Origin: DASUZB01 sp036377075
Lineage (GTDB): Bacteria > Actinomycetota > CALGFH01
Assembly: GCA_036377075.1 (NCBI GenBank)
Contig: DASUZB010000035.1
Coordinates: 1-35,286 of the forward strand
Direction of reading: 5' to 3'
Length of the DNA stretch: 35,286 bases
The notes under the pieces were generated by a model. It ran no database searches and was not told where the DNA came from. It saw nothing but the letters and a program-made list of their open reading frames with translations. The first letter of the stretch is position 1. Every line of letters begins with the position of its first letter. Of the stretch, positions 14,104 through 21,747 are shown piece after piece. A program made the position numbers and the translations under genes.

Positions 14104-15644
14104 ATGGAAACGTACACCAGTTCGCCGAGCGATCTGCTGGCCAGCCCTGGCGAAGCGCCCATGGGGCCAGAAGGCCCGTTCGCCGGGACGCCCGCAGGGC
14201 TGGGACGCCTGCCCCTGGGCTTGCCCGCCGTGGCACCCGCGGGGTCAGCGGGGCTGCCCGGGGTGCCCATGGGGTCAGGTGGGCTGGCCGTGGCGTTGGC
14301 GTGGCTGGACGCCGCGGTCGCCAACCTCGCGACCGTCGACCACGGCCAGGAGGCCGACGCGCCGCTGGCCACCGGGGTCCTGGCCGCGCGCCAACTCGGC
14401 GACCAGGCCGACGGCGCCTGGCTGCGGCTGCTGGCCGCCGCCGACGCCCGCGGCGCTGGTGGCGCCGAGCACGGCGTGGTCGCCCCCACCGCCGGCTGGC
14501 TGCGCGCCAACCCGCGGATGAGCCCGGCGCTGGCCGCCCAGCGGGTCCGCACCGCCCGCGCCCTGCACCGCGGCCCCTGCCCCGGACCGCCGCCGCCCTC
14601 GCGGCCGGGGAGGTCTCGCCCCAGCACGCCGCCGCGCTGGCCGACGCCACCGCCGACCTGCCACCCGCCAAGGTCGCCGAGGCCGAGCCGGTCCTGCTCG
14701 ACGCCGCCCGAAGGCTCGACCCGCCCCGCCTGCGCCGCGTCGCCGACCACCTCCGCGACCTCGTCGACCCTGGCACCGCCGAGGAGCGCGGCCGGGCGCG
14801 GCTGGACCGCCGCGGGCTGTGGCTGTCGCCCACCCTGGACGGCGTCGACGTCAAGGGGCTGCTGGACCCGGAGGCCGGCGAGGCCGCCATGGCCGCGATC
14901 GCCGCACTGGCCCGGCCCACCGGGCCCGACGACCCGCGCTCGGCGGCGCGGCGGCGCGCCGACGCCCTGGCCGACCTGGCCCGCTGGGCCCTGCGCGCCG
15001 GCGACCTGCCCCAGGAGGGCGGCCTGCGCCCCAACCTCACCGTGACCGTGGACCTCGACAGCCTCCGCCACCAGGCCGGGGTCGGCGGGGTCGGCGCCTG
15101 GGGCGGGGTCCTGCCACCGGAGACGGTCCGCCGGCTGGCCTGCGACGCGGTGGTCACCCGCGCGGTCGTCCGCCGCCACCCCCACTCCGCCAGCCCGGAC
15201 GGCACCACCAGCGACGAGGACGGCGGCCCCACCGCCGACGCCAGCCTGGACGCCGGCCCGTTCGACGGTCCTAGCGACGCCCTGGCCGCGGTGCTGCGCG
15301 GCGCGGTCGACCTGCTGCCGCCGCCGCTGGGTGCCCCGGTCGAGCTGCTGGACCTGGGCCGGACCACCCGGGTGGTCCCCCCGGCGCTGCGGCGCGCGCT
15401 GGCGCTGCGCGACGGCGGCTGCGTCGCGGTGGGGTGCGACCGGCCCGTGCCGTGGACCGAGGCCCACCACCTGGTGCACTGGGCCCACGGCGGGCCGACC
15501 AGCCTCGAGAACGTCGTGCCGTTGTGCCCTCCCCACCACGTCGCCGCCCACGAGGGCGGCTGGCAGTTCCGCCGCGACCCTGTGACCGGCCAGGTCACCC
15601 TGGTCCCGCCCGCCCGCGACGGCCACGACCCACCCACCGCCTGA
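14104..15644 (+). pseudogene. DUF222 / HNH endonuclease (13E12 repeat family), frameshifted
   Basis: Two reading frames together encode one DUF222-HNH protein of about 513 residues. The first frame (from ATG 14104) gives a Gly/Pro-rich N-terminus and the first part of DUF222 up to AAQRVRTARALHRG. The second gives AALAAGEVSPQHAAALADA onward to the stop at 15644. The break falls in a run of four C at 14574-14577, where one extra C would restore RGPLPRTAAAL. The C-terminal HNH domain is intact (about residues 440-490): CVAVGCDRPVPWTEAHHLVH, then GGPTSLENVVPLCPPHH. These proteins are multicopy in actinobacteria. Their biological role is unclear, possibly in mobile-element or DNA processing. Sequencing error in a C run, a real mutation and ribosomal slippage cannot be told apart here. 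Confidence 0.85.
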
Positions 15645-15943
15645 ACCCTTCCCTGAAGTACCAGGCCGGTGCTCGGCGCCTGGCCCAACCGTCGCCGCCG
15701 GCGCAGCACATGACCGCCGCCGCAGGCAACTCCACCGGTGGCTGAAGCCGCCCACTGGCAGCGTCCCACCCGCCGCGTAACCCGGAACCCCCAACCATGG
15801 CGCCAGCGTGGCCCGCCGCCAGCGCTCCAACTCCCGAACCGACGCGGGTCACGACGCTGTGCCAGGCTCACCACCACCGCACCGCTCGACCGGCGTGCCG
15901 CCCGCATGCTCCGCCCCAACGGCCGGACCCGTGGCGGGCCGGA
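15645..15943. other. Convergent intergenic region with terminator-like hairpins
   Basis: No convincing gene occurs in these 299 bases between the converging HNH gene and lysE-like gene. A 6-bp inverted repeat, CCAGGC at 15661-15666 with GCCTGG at 15678-15683, lies 16 bases after the HNH stop but has no T-tract. In one plus frame at 15842-15880 the translation TRVTTLCQAHHHR resembles the end of an HNH motif, possibly a decayed fragment. Another hairpin next to the lysE-like stop is listed separately. Confidence 0.45.
15923..15942 (-). terminator. Possible terminator hairpin after the lysE-like gene
   Basis: CCGG(a)CCC at 15923-15930 pairs with GGGCCGG at 15936-15942, giving seven base pairs with one bulge and a 5-base loop. 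It begins two bases beyond the LysE stop. No U-tract follows, as is common for actinobacterial hairpin terminators. Confidence 0.4.
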
Positions 15944-16573
15944 TCAGGCCCGCTCGGTCGCCAGGCGCAGGCCGAGCGCGGTCAGGACCACGCCGGTGAG
16001 CGCCTCGATCGCCCGCCGGACCAGGGGACGGCCGAGCGCGGCACCGAACCTCGCCACCACGACCGCGTAGCCGCTCAGCCACACCAAGGTGATCGAGCAG
16101 TAGGTCAGGCCGAGGGCGAGCAGGACCGGGAAGGCCGCCCGGCCGGCCGGGACGAACTGTGGCAGCAGGCTGGTGAAGAAGGCTGCGGACTTGGGGTTGG
16201 CGAGGTTGCTGATGACGCCCTGGCGCAGCGCCATGGCGGGAGCGAGCCGCCGAGAGCCGCGACTGGTCCGCGGCGCGCGATCGCCGCCGCGCACGGCGCC
16301 GACCAGTGACTGGATGCCGAGGTAGATGAGGTAGGCGGAGCCGGCGTACTTGAGCGCCGTGAACGCCGGCCGCGAGGCGGCGAGAACGGCGGCGATCCCG
16401 GCGCTGGCCGCCAGCGTCCAGACGACCTGCCCGCTCACCACTCCGGCCGCCGTGAAGACGCCGCCGCGCCGCCCGCCCAGGAGCGCGTTGCGGACCGTGA
16501 GCGCCGTGTCCGGGCCGGGGGTGACGATCACCACCACGGCGACGCCGAGGAACACCCGCAGGTCCACTCCCAC
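15944..16573 (-). CDS. LysE/RhtB family amino-acid exporter
   Basis: A 209-residue inner-membrane protein with about six hydrophobic helices, matching the usual 200-210 residues of the LysE/RhtB family, which exports amino acids and related metabolites. Signatures are VTPGPDTALTVRNALLGGRR in the first helix-loop, GSAYLIYLGIQSL, and NLANPKSAAFFTSLLPQFV after helix 3. GTG 16573 was taken as start because GGGGGAGA lies nine bases upstream; an in-frame GTG at 16606 would add eleven residues. It lies downstream of the nucleotidyltransferase-like gene on the same strand with 54 bases between, so both may be one transcript. The substrate cannot be predicted. Confidence 0.9.
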   Translation of the reverse strand: MGVDLRVFLGVAVVVIVTPGPDTALTVRNALLGGRRGGVFTAAGVVSGQVVWTLAASAGIAAVLAASRPAFTALKYAGSAYLIYLGIQSLVGAVRGGDRAPRTSRGSRRLAPAMALRQGVISNLANPKSAAFFTSLLPQFVPAGRAAFPVLLALGLTYCSITLVWLSGYAVVVARFGAALGRPLVRRAIEALTGVVLTALGLRLATERA

Positions 16574-16627
16574 GAGGGCAGTCTCCCCCGCCGGCTCCCC
16601 CGCCACAACCGAGATCGCGCCGGCTGC

Positions 16628-17338
16628 TCAGCCGTCGACCACGGTGACCTTGGGCCAGCGCTCGGTGACCCGCTTGGCGGCGAGGCGGCGCCGGTACTCG
16701 GCCACGGTCACGCGGCGCGGGTTACGGCGCCAGACCATGCCGAGGAGGTCGTCGAGGCCGTGGGCGGCGGTCACCAGCAGGCGCCCGTCCGGGCCGGCCG
16801 GCGTCGGGACCCGGCGCCTGTCCGGTTCAGCGCCAGTGGCGACGCCCGGCGGGTGCCCGTCCGGCCCCGCGCCGGTGGCGCCGCCGCCGGGCCGGCGCTG
16901 CAGCCGGACGGCCACGGCGGTGGCCGTCTCCGGCCAGGTCGCCACGCCGTCGGCGGCCGAGGCCAGCGGCTCCACCGCCACCCCGAAGCGGCGCCGGTAC
17001 CAGGTGTGCACCGCCGCCTGGTTCTTGGCGTCCCACCTCACCCCGGGCAGGCGGGCGGCGAGTGCCCGCTCGACCTCGTCGTCCCGTTCCGGCCGCAGGT
17101 CGGACGGGTCGTAGAAGGCCACGTCCACGTCCTTGACCAGGGCGGGGCCGAAGGTGCCGCGGTGGAGCAGGTCCCAGACGAGGTCGCGCAGCACGCCGCC
17201 GCCGACCCACCAGTCGGGCGGGTCGCAGTCGCGCACCGCCCGCAGCACCGCCATCATCCACGGCGAGGAGCGCAGCAGCGCCTCGAACCGCCGCACCTGC
17301 GCGGCGGGCGGCGGCAGCGCAAGCTCTCGGGTCGCCAT
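16628..17338 (-). CDS. NTP_transf_6 (DUF925) nucleotidyltransferase-fold protein
   Basis: A 236-residue protein resembling the DUF925/NTP_transf_6 family of nucleotidyltransferase-fold proteins of unknown substrate. The fold's marks are present: WWVGGGVLRDLVWD (residues 43-56) with the Gly motif, and VKDVDVAFYDPSDL with the DxD metal-binding aspartates D70 and D72. Family motifs NQAAVHTWY and WPETATAVAVRL follow, and GLDDLLGMVWRRNPRR closes the core. Between residues about 148 and 186 there is a Pro/Gly-rich insertion with an imperfect internal repeat (ATGAGPDG / ATGAEPDR), probably a flexible loop. The start is ATG 17338. There is no strong Shine-Dalgarno, and 40 bases separate it from the polyprenyl synthase stop. 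Its role here is unknown. Confidence 0.8.
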   Translation of the reverse strand: MATRELALPPPAAQVRRFEALLRSSPWMMAVLRAVRDCDPPDWWVGGGVLRDLVWDLLHRGTFGPALVKDVDVAFYDPSDLRPERDDEVERALAARLPGVRWDAKNQAAVHTWYRRRFGVAVEPLASAADGVATWPETATAVAVRLQRRPGGGATGAGPDGHPPGVATGAEPDRRRVPTPAGPDGRLLVTAAHGLDDLLGMVWRRNPRRVTVAEYRRRLAAKRVTERWPKVTVVDG

Positions 17339-17378
17339 GCAGCAAGCATGTCACGGCCACCCGACAGCCCAGGGCTGC

Positions 17379-18377
17379 TCAGGCGCTGCGGTCGAGGACG
17401 CGGTCGGCGATCTCGTCGAGCGCCCGGCGGGCGGCGCCGGACCGGAGGCGGGTGAGGGCGGCCTTGGCGCGCTCGGCCTCGGCGTCGGCGGCGCGGCGGG
17501 CCTCCTCGAAGGCCGGGGAGCCGCGCACCGTGCCGAGGACGCGGTCGAGCGCGCGGCGGTCGCGGCCGCCCTCGAGGAAGCTGGTGAGCTGCTCGGCCTC
17601 GGGGCCGCCGCGGCGCAGCAGGAACAGCACCGGCAGGGTGCGCACGCCGGCGAGCAGGTCGGTGCCCGGCGCCTTGCCCGAGACCGACGACTCGCTCGCG
17701 ATGTCCAGCAGGTCGTCGCGGAGCTGGAAGGCGACCCCGACGCGCTCGCCGTACTCGGTCAGGGCCTCGACCGCGTTGGGCGGCGCGCCGGCCAGCATCG
17801 CCCCGAGGCGGCAGGCGGCGGCGATCAGCGCCCCGGTCTTGTCGGCGAGCACCGACATGTAGTGCTCGACCGGGTCCTGGCCCGGGTGGGGACCGCGGGA
17901 CTCGCGGATCTGCCCCTCCACCATGCGGGAGATCGCGGCGGCGAGCACGCCGACGGCCTCGTTGCCGAGCCTCGCGGTGACCTCGGAGGCGCGCGCGAAC
18001 AGGTAGTCGCCGGTCAGGATGGCGAGCTTGTTGCCGTACAGGGCGTTGGCCGAGGCGGTGCCGCGGCGGACCTCGGCCTCGTCCATCACGTCGTCGTGGT
18101 ACAGCGTGGACAGGTGGGTCAGCTCGATCGCGACGGCCACGTCGACCAGGCGCGGCTCGTCCGGGTCGCCGAACTGGCCGGCGAGCAGCACCAGGGTGGG
18201 GCGGAAGCGCTTGCCGCCCGCGTCCAGCAGGTGGCTCGCCGCCTCCTGGACGAACGGGTCGGCGCTCGCCACCGCCGCGGCCAGCGCCTCCTCGACCCGT
18301 TCGAGGCCGACCCGCGCACGCGACCCGACCCCGGCCAGGTCGTCCGGGAGCAGCGGGTCGGCGGCGCGGACCTTCAA
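17379..18377 (-). CDS. Long-chain trans-polyprenyl diphosphate synthase (menaquinone side chain)
   Basis: A 332-residue class I prenyltransferase that condenses isopentenyl diphosphate units into a polyprenyl diphosphate. The conserved regions are GGKRFRP (54-60), the first Asp-rich motif DDVMD (95-99) within HLSTLYHDDVMDEAEVRRG, KLAILTGDYLFARA, DKTGALIAAACRLGA and the second Asp-rich motif DDLLD (221-225). The residue five before the first Asp-rich motif is Ser, a small residue, which fits a long-chain product. The TTG start at 18377 overlaps the nuoN stop by four bases (TTGA) with AGGA upstream. It is therefore the last coupled gene of the nuo operon and most likely makes the menaquinone tail. 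The chain length cannot be read from the sequence. Confidence 0.92.
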   Translation of the reverse strand: MKVRAADPLLPDDLAGVGSRARVGLERVEEALAAAVASADPFVQEAASHLLDAGGKRFRPTLVLLAGQFGDPDEPRLVDVAVAIELTHLSTLYHDDVMDEAEVRRGTASANALYGNKLAILTGDYLFARASEVTARLGNEAVGVLAAAISRMVEGQIRESRGPHPGQDPVEHYMSVLADKTGALIAAACRLGAMLAGAPPNAVEALTEYGERVGVAFQLRDDLLDIASESSVSGKAPGTDLLAGVRTLPVLFLLRRGGPEAEQLTSFLEGGRDRRALDRVLGTVRGSPAFEEARRAADAEAERAKAALTRLRSGAARRALDEIADRVLDRSA

Positions 18378-20101
18378 CCCAGAATCCTGCCGGCCGCCTG
18401 TGCCGCGGTGACCAGGACCTGCGGGGCCAGCCCGATGGCCACGGTGAGCACCCCGGCCACCCCGAGGGCGATCCGGAGCGCCCAGGAGCTCGACCCGGGG
18501 AAGCCCTCGCCAGCCGGCTCGTCGAGGAACATGGCCACGATCACCCGCAGGTAGAAGAAGGCGGAGATCACCGAGGCGATCACCGCGACCACCACCAGCC
18601 AGGTGAGCCCGGCGTCGACGGCGGCCTGGAAGAGGTAGTACTTCGCCCAGAAGCCGGCCAGCGGCGGGATGCCGGCCAGCGACAGCAGGAAGATCGCCAG
18701 CAACAGCGCCGGCAGGAAGTGGCGCCGCCCGAAGCCGCGGAAGTCGTCGATCGAGGAGCGCTCCACCGGCTCGTCGAGCGCCCGTGCGCGCCCGTTCGCC
18801 CCGGCGGTCGCGACGCCCGGCTCCACGGTCGCGGTGGCCGGCCGCGCGGGCGCCTGCGCCTCGGCCACGGTGGCGGCGCCGGCGCCCGGCGGCCGCGCCG
18901 CGGCCGTCGCCGGCGTGGCGACCTCGGCAACGCGGACGCCCGCGCCGACTGGGCGGATTGGCTGAAGCGCGCCAGCCCCTGCCGCGGCGGTCGCCGCGGC
19001 CGCCTCGGACGCCGGGGCACGGCCGGCGTACTGCACCACCATGAACGCCCCCATCACCATGAACGCATAGGCGAGCAGGTAGAACATCGAGGCGCTGACG
19101 CCCTCCGGCCGCGTCGCCGCGGCGGCCAGCCCGAGCAGCAGGTAGCCGGCGTGGGCGATGGAGGAGTAGGCGAGCATCCGCTTGAGGTCCTGCTGGACGA
19201 GGGCGAGCACGGCGCCGACCAGCATGGTGGCGACCGCGACCACCACGACCACCGGGCGCCAGCTCACCACGAGCCCGCCGAGCGCGCCGGCGAACACCCG
19301 CAGGAACACCGCGAACCCAGCGGTCTTGGTGCCGGCCGCCATGAACGCGGTCACCGGGGTGGGCGCACCCTGGTAGACGTCGGGCGTCCACTGATGGAAC
19401 GGGACCGCCGCCACCTTGAAGAAGAAGCCCACCGACAGCAGCCCGACCCCGGCCAGCAGGAGCCCCGACGACATGGTGGGGTCGCCGACGGCGTGGGCGA
19501 TGCCGAGCAGGTTGGTGGTGTGGGTGGCGCCGTAGCTGAGCGCGATGCCGTACAGCAGGAACGCGGAGGAGAACGCCCCGAGCAGGAAGTACTTCATCGC
19601 CGCCTCCTCGGCGCGCAGGCGGCGGGTGGCCCCGGCCATCACGTAGAGGCTGAGCGACAGCAGCTCCAGGGCGATGAACACCACCAACAGGTCGGAGGCG
19701 GCGGCGAGCAGCGACATGCCGGCGAGGGCGAACAGCAGCAGCGGGAACACCTCGGGAGGCGCGTCCGGGTCACGCGCGCCGTCCTCGGCGGCCATGAGCA
19801 CCGCCAGCGCGCCGACGGCGAGCAGCACCAGCCGCGCGTAGCGGGTGATGCCGTCCAGCGCCACCGCGCCCTCGAAGGCGGTCTTCGCCAGGTCCCAGTT
19901 CCACCACGTGAGCCATGCCGCCACCGCGATGCCGGCGAGGCACAGGGCGGCGAGCAGGTCGCGCCGGACGCGCGGCCACCAGGCCACCACCAGCAGCACG
20001 ACCAGGCCGGCGCCGACGAGGGCGAGCTCCGGCGCGACCGCGCGCCATTCGATCTTCGGCAGGTTCAGTGGCGTCTCGGCAGCTTGGGCCAGGACGTGCA
20101 C
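18374..20101 (-). CDS. nuoN: NuoN, antiporter-like subunit of main complex I, with ~90-residue Ala/Pro-rich insertion
   Basis: A 575-residue antiporter-like proton-channel subunit of the membrane arm. The conserved charged residues of the channel are present: E146 in VVFIALELLSLSLY, K170 in AAMKYFLLGA, K229 in FFFKVAAVPFHQWTPD, K259 in AAGTKTAGFA and K487 in FWAKYYLFQAA. Residues about 358-448 are an unusual insertion rich in Ala, Pro, Gly and Val, placed in the loop between MVMGAFMVVQY and DDFRGFGRRH. Ordinary NuoN proteins (about 480-530 residues) have a short loop there. The start is GTG 20101 with GGAGG six bases upstream. It is the last nuo gene and overlaps the polyprenyl synthase start. 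Confidence 0.95.
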   Translation of the reverse strand: MHVLAQAAETPLNLPKIEWRAVAPELALVGAGLVVLLVVAWWPRVRRDLLAALCLAGIAVAAWLTWWNWDLAKTAFEGAVALDGITRYARLVLLAVGALAVLMAAEDGARDPDAPPEVFPLLLFALAGMSLLAAASDLLVVFIALELLSLSLYVMAGATRRLRAEEAAMKYFLLGAFSSAFLLYGIALSYGATHTTNLLGIAHAVGDPTMSSGLLLAGVGLLSVGFFFKVAAVPFHQWTPDVYQGAPTPVTAFMAAGTKTAGFAVFLRVFAGALGGLVVSWRPVVVVVAVATMLVGAVLALVQQDLKRMLAYSSIAHAGYLLLGLAAAATRPEGVSASMFYLLAYAFMVMGAFMVVQYAGRAPASEAAAATAAAGAGALQPIRPVGAGVRVAEVATPATAAARPPGAGAATVAEAQAPARPATATVEPGVATAGANGRARALDEPVERSSIDDFRGFGRRHFLPALLLAIFLLSLAGIPPLAGFWAKYYLFQAAVDAGLTWLVVVAVIASVISAFFYLRVIVAMFLDEPAGEGFPGSSSWALRIALGVAGVLTVAIGLAPQVLVTAAQAAGRILG

Positions 20102-20119
20102 GGGTGCCTCCAGGTGGGC

Positions 20120-20136
20120 CGGGGCGCGGGGCCCCG
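20120..20136 (-). other. Hairpin in the nuoM-nuoN gap
   Basis: CGGGGC (20120-20125) and GCCCCG (20131-20136) form a 6-bp stem with a 5-base loop in the 42-base gap between nuoM and nuoN. It could shape translation or mRNA processing, but chance in GC-rich DNA is also likely. Confidence 0.3.
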
Positions 20137-20143
20137 ACGGTGG

Positions 20144-21736
20144 TCAGGGACTCGGTTGGCTGGGTCCGAGGGCGGCGGGGCGCTGGCCGGCGGCGCCGGT
20201 CAGCTGGACGACGCGCTGGACGGACGGCTCCACCCGCTCCAGGATGGGCCGCGGGAACAGGCCGAGGACGATGACGGCGGCGAGCAGCGGGGCCAGGACC
20301 GCCCACTCGCGCCGGTCGAGGTCGGGGACGGTGCGATTCTCCTCGTTGGTGAGCTGGCCCTGCCACATCCGCTGGTAGGCCCAGAGCAGGTAGACGGCGC
20401 CGAGGATGACGCCGCCGGCGCCGAGCACGGCGAAGGCCCGGTTGGCCCCGAACGCGCCCAGCAGGGTGAGGAACTCGCCGACGAAGCCGACCAGGCCGGG
20501 CAGGGCGACCGCGGCCAGGGTGAGGACCAGCATCACCCCGGCCATGCGCGGCGCCGCCTGCTGCAGACCGCCGAAGTCGGCGACCAGCCGCGTGCCGCGG
20601 CGCTCCTCGAGCATGCCCGAGAGGAAGAACAGCCCGCCGATGGTGAGCCCGTGGGCGACCATGTAGAAGACGGCGCCGGCCAGCCCCTGGGCGTTGAGCG
20701 CGAACACGCCGAGCACCACGAAGCCGAGGTGCGAGACTGACGAGTAGGCGACCAGCCGCTTGAAGTCGCGTTGCACCGTGGCGATCGCCGCGCAGTAGAG
20801 GATGCCGGCCACCGCCAGGGTGCTCACGGCGGGGGCGAAGGAGCGGGCGGCGTCGGGGAACAGCGGCAGGCAGAAGCGGATGAAGCCGTAGGCTCCGAGC
20901 TTGGACATGACGCCGGCGAGCAGCACCGTGGTCGAGGTCGGCGCGGTCACGTAGGCGGGCGGCAGCCAGGTGTGGAACGGGACCAGCGGGGTCTTGACCG
21001 CGAAGGCGGCGAAGAAGCCGAGGAACAGCCAGCGCTGCGCGCCGTCGCTCTTGGACAGGTCGCGCAGGGTCTCGTAGTCGAAGCTGCCGTTGCCGGTCGC
21101 CTTCGACTGCAGGTACCACAGGCCGATGATCGCCACCAGCATCAGCAGCCCGCCGAGCAGGGTGTAGAGGAAGAACTTCACCGCCGCGTAGACGCGCCGC
21201 TCGCCGCCCCAGGAGCCGATCAGGAAGTAGCCGGGGACCAGCACGGCCTCCCAGAAGATGTAGAACAGGAACAGGTCGAGGGCGACGAACACGCCGAGCA
21301 TCGCCGTCTCGAGCACCAGCAGCATGGCGACGTAGGCGCGGGGCCGGTCGCTCATGCGCCACGAGGCGACGATCGCCAGCGGCGTGAGCAGCGTGGTGAG
21401 CAGCACCATCGGCAGGCTGACGCCGTCGACCCCGACCTTGTAGCGCACCCCGAACGAGGGCACCCAGTCCGCCTGCTGCCCGAGTTGGAAGCCGGCCTCG
21501 CCACGGTCGAAGCGCAGCGCCAGCGCCACCGCCATGCCGAGCACGGCCAGGCTCACGACCAGCCCCACCCAGTGGAAGAGGCGGGACCGTTCCACCCGCG
21601 GGCTATCGCTCGGCTCTGCGTCGCCACCCGCCACCTGGGCTCCGGCCTCGCTCCTGAGGCCCCCGGAGCCCCCCGGGATGGCGGCGAGCAGCAGCGCCCC
21701 GGCGAGCGGGGCGAACACGGTGAGGGTCAGCAGCAC
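20144..21736 (-). CDS. nuoM: NuoM, antiporter-like subunit of main complex I
   Basis: A 530-residue antiporter-like subunit. The channel residues are E163 in FYIFWEAVLVPGYFLIG, K187 in AAVKFFLYTLLGG, K248 in FAVKTPLVPFHTWLP, K279 in MSKLGAYGF and E421 in GFVGEFLTLLGAF. All match the positions essential for proton pumping in the family. Between helices 1 and 2 there is a hydrophilic stretch (about 22-52). After WLP the residue is Pro260, where Asp or Glu is usual. GTG 21736 was chosen because AGGAG stands eight bases upstream and eleven bases separate it from the nuoL stop; the open frame further upstream is nuoL read out of frame. Confidence 0.95.
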   Translation of the reverse strand: MLLTLTVFAPLAGALLLAAIPGGSGGLRSEAGAQVAGGDAEPSDSPRVERSRLFHWVGLVVSLAVLGMAVALALRFDRGEAGFQLGQQADWVPSFGVRYKVGVDGVSLPMVLLTTLLTPLAIVASWRMSDRPRAYVAMLLVLETAMLGVFVALDLFLFYIFWEAVLVPGYFLIGSWGGERRVYAAVKFFLYTLLGGLLMLVAIIGLWYLQSKATGNGSFDYETLRDLSKSDGAQRWLFLGFFAAFAVKTPLVPFHTWLPPAYVTAPTSTTVLLAGVMSKLGAYGFIRFCLPLFPDAARSFAPAVSTLAVAGILYCAAIATVQRDFKRLVAYSSVSHLGFVVLGVFALNAQGLAGAVFYMVAHGLTIGGLFFLSGMLEERRGTRLVADFGGLQQAAPRMAGVMLVLTLAAVALPGLVGFVGEFLTLLGAFGANRAFAVLGAGGVILGAVYLLWAYQRMWQGQLTNEENRTVPDLDRREWAVLAPLLAAVIVLGLFPRPILERVEPSVQRVVQLTGAAGQRPAALGPSQPSP

Positions 21737-21747
21737 GGGCAGGGCTC

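Noticed and set aside
13562..15919. Long minus-strand frame opposite the frameshifted HNH gene
   Set aside because: The HNH and DUF222 motifs read only on the plus strand; the minus frame is Arg/Ser/Pro low complexity.
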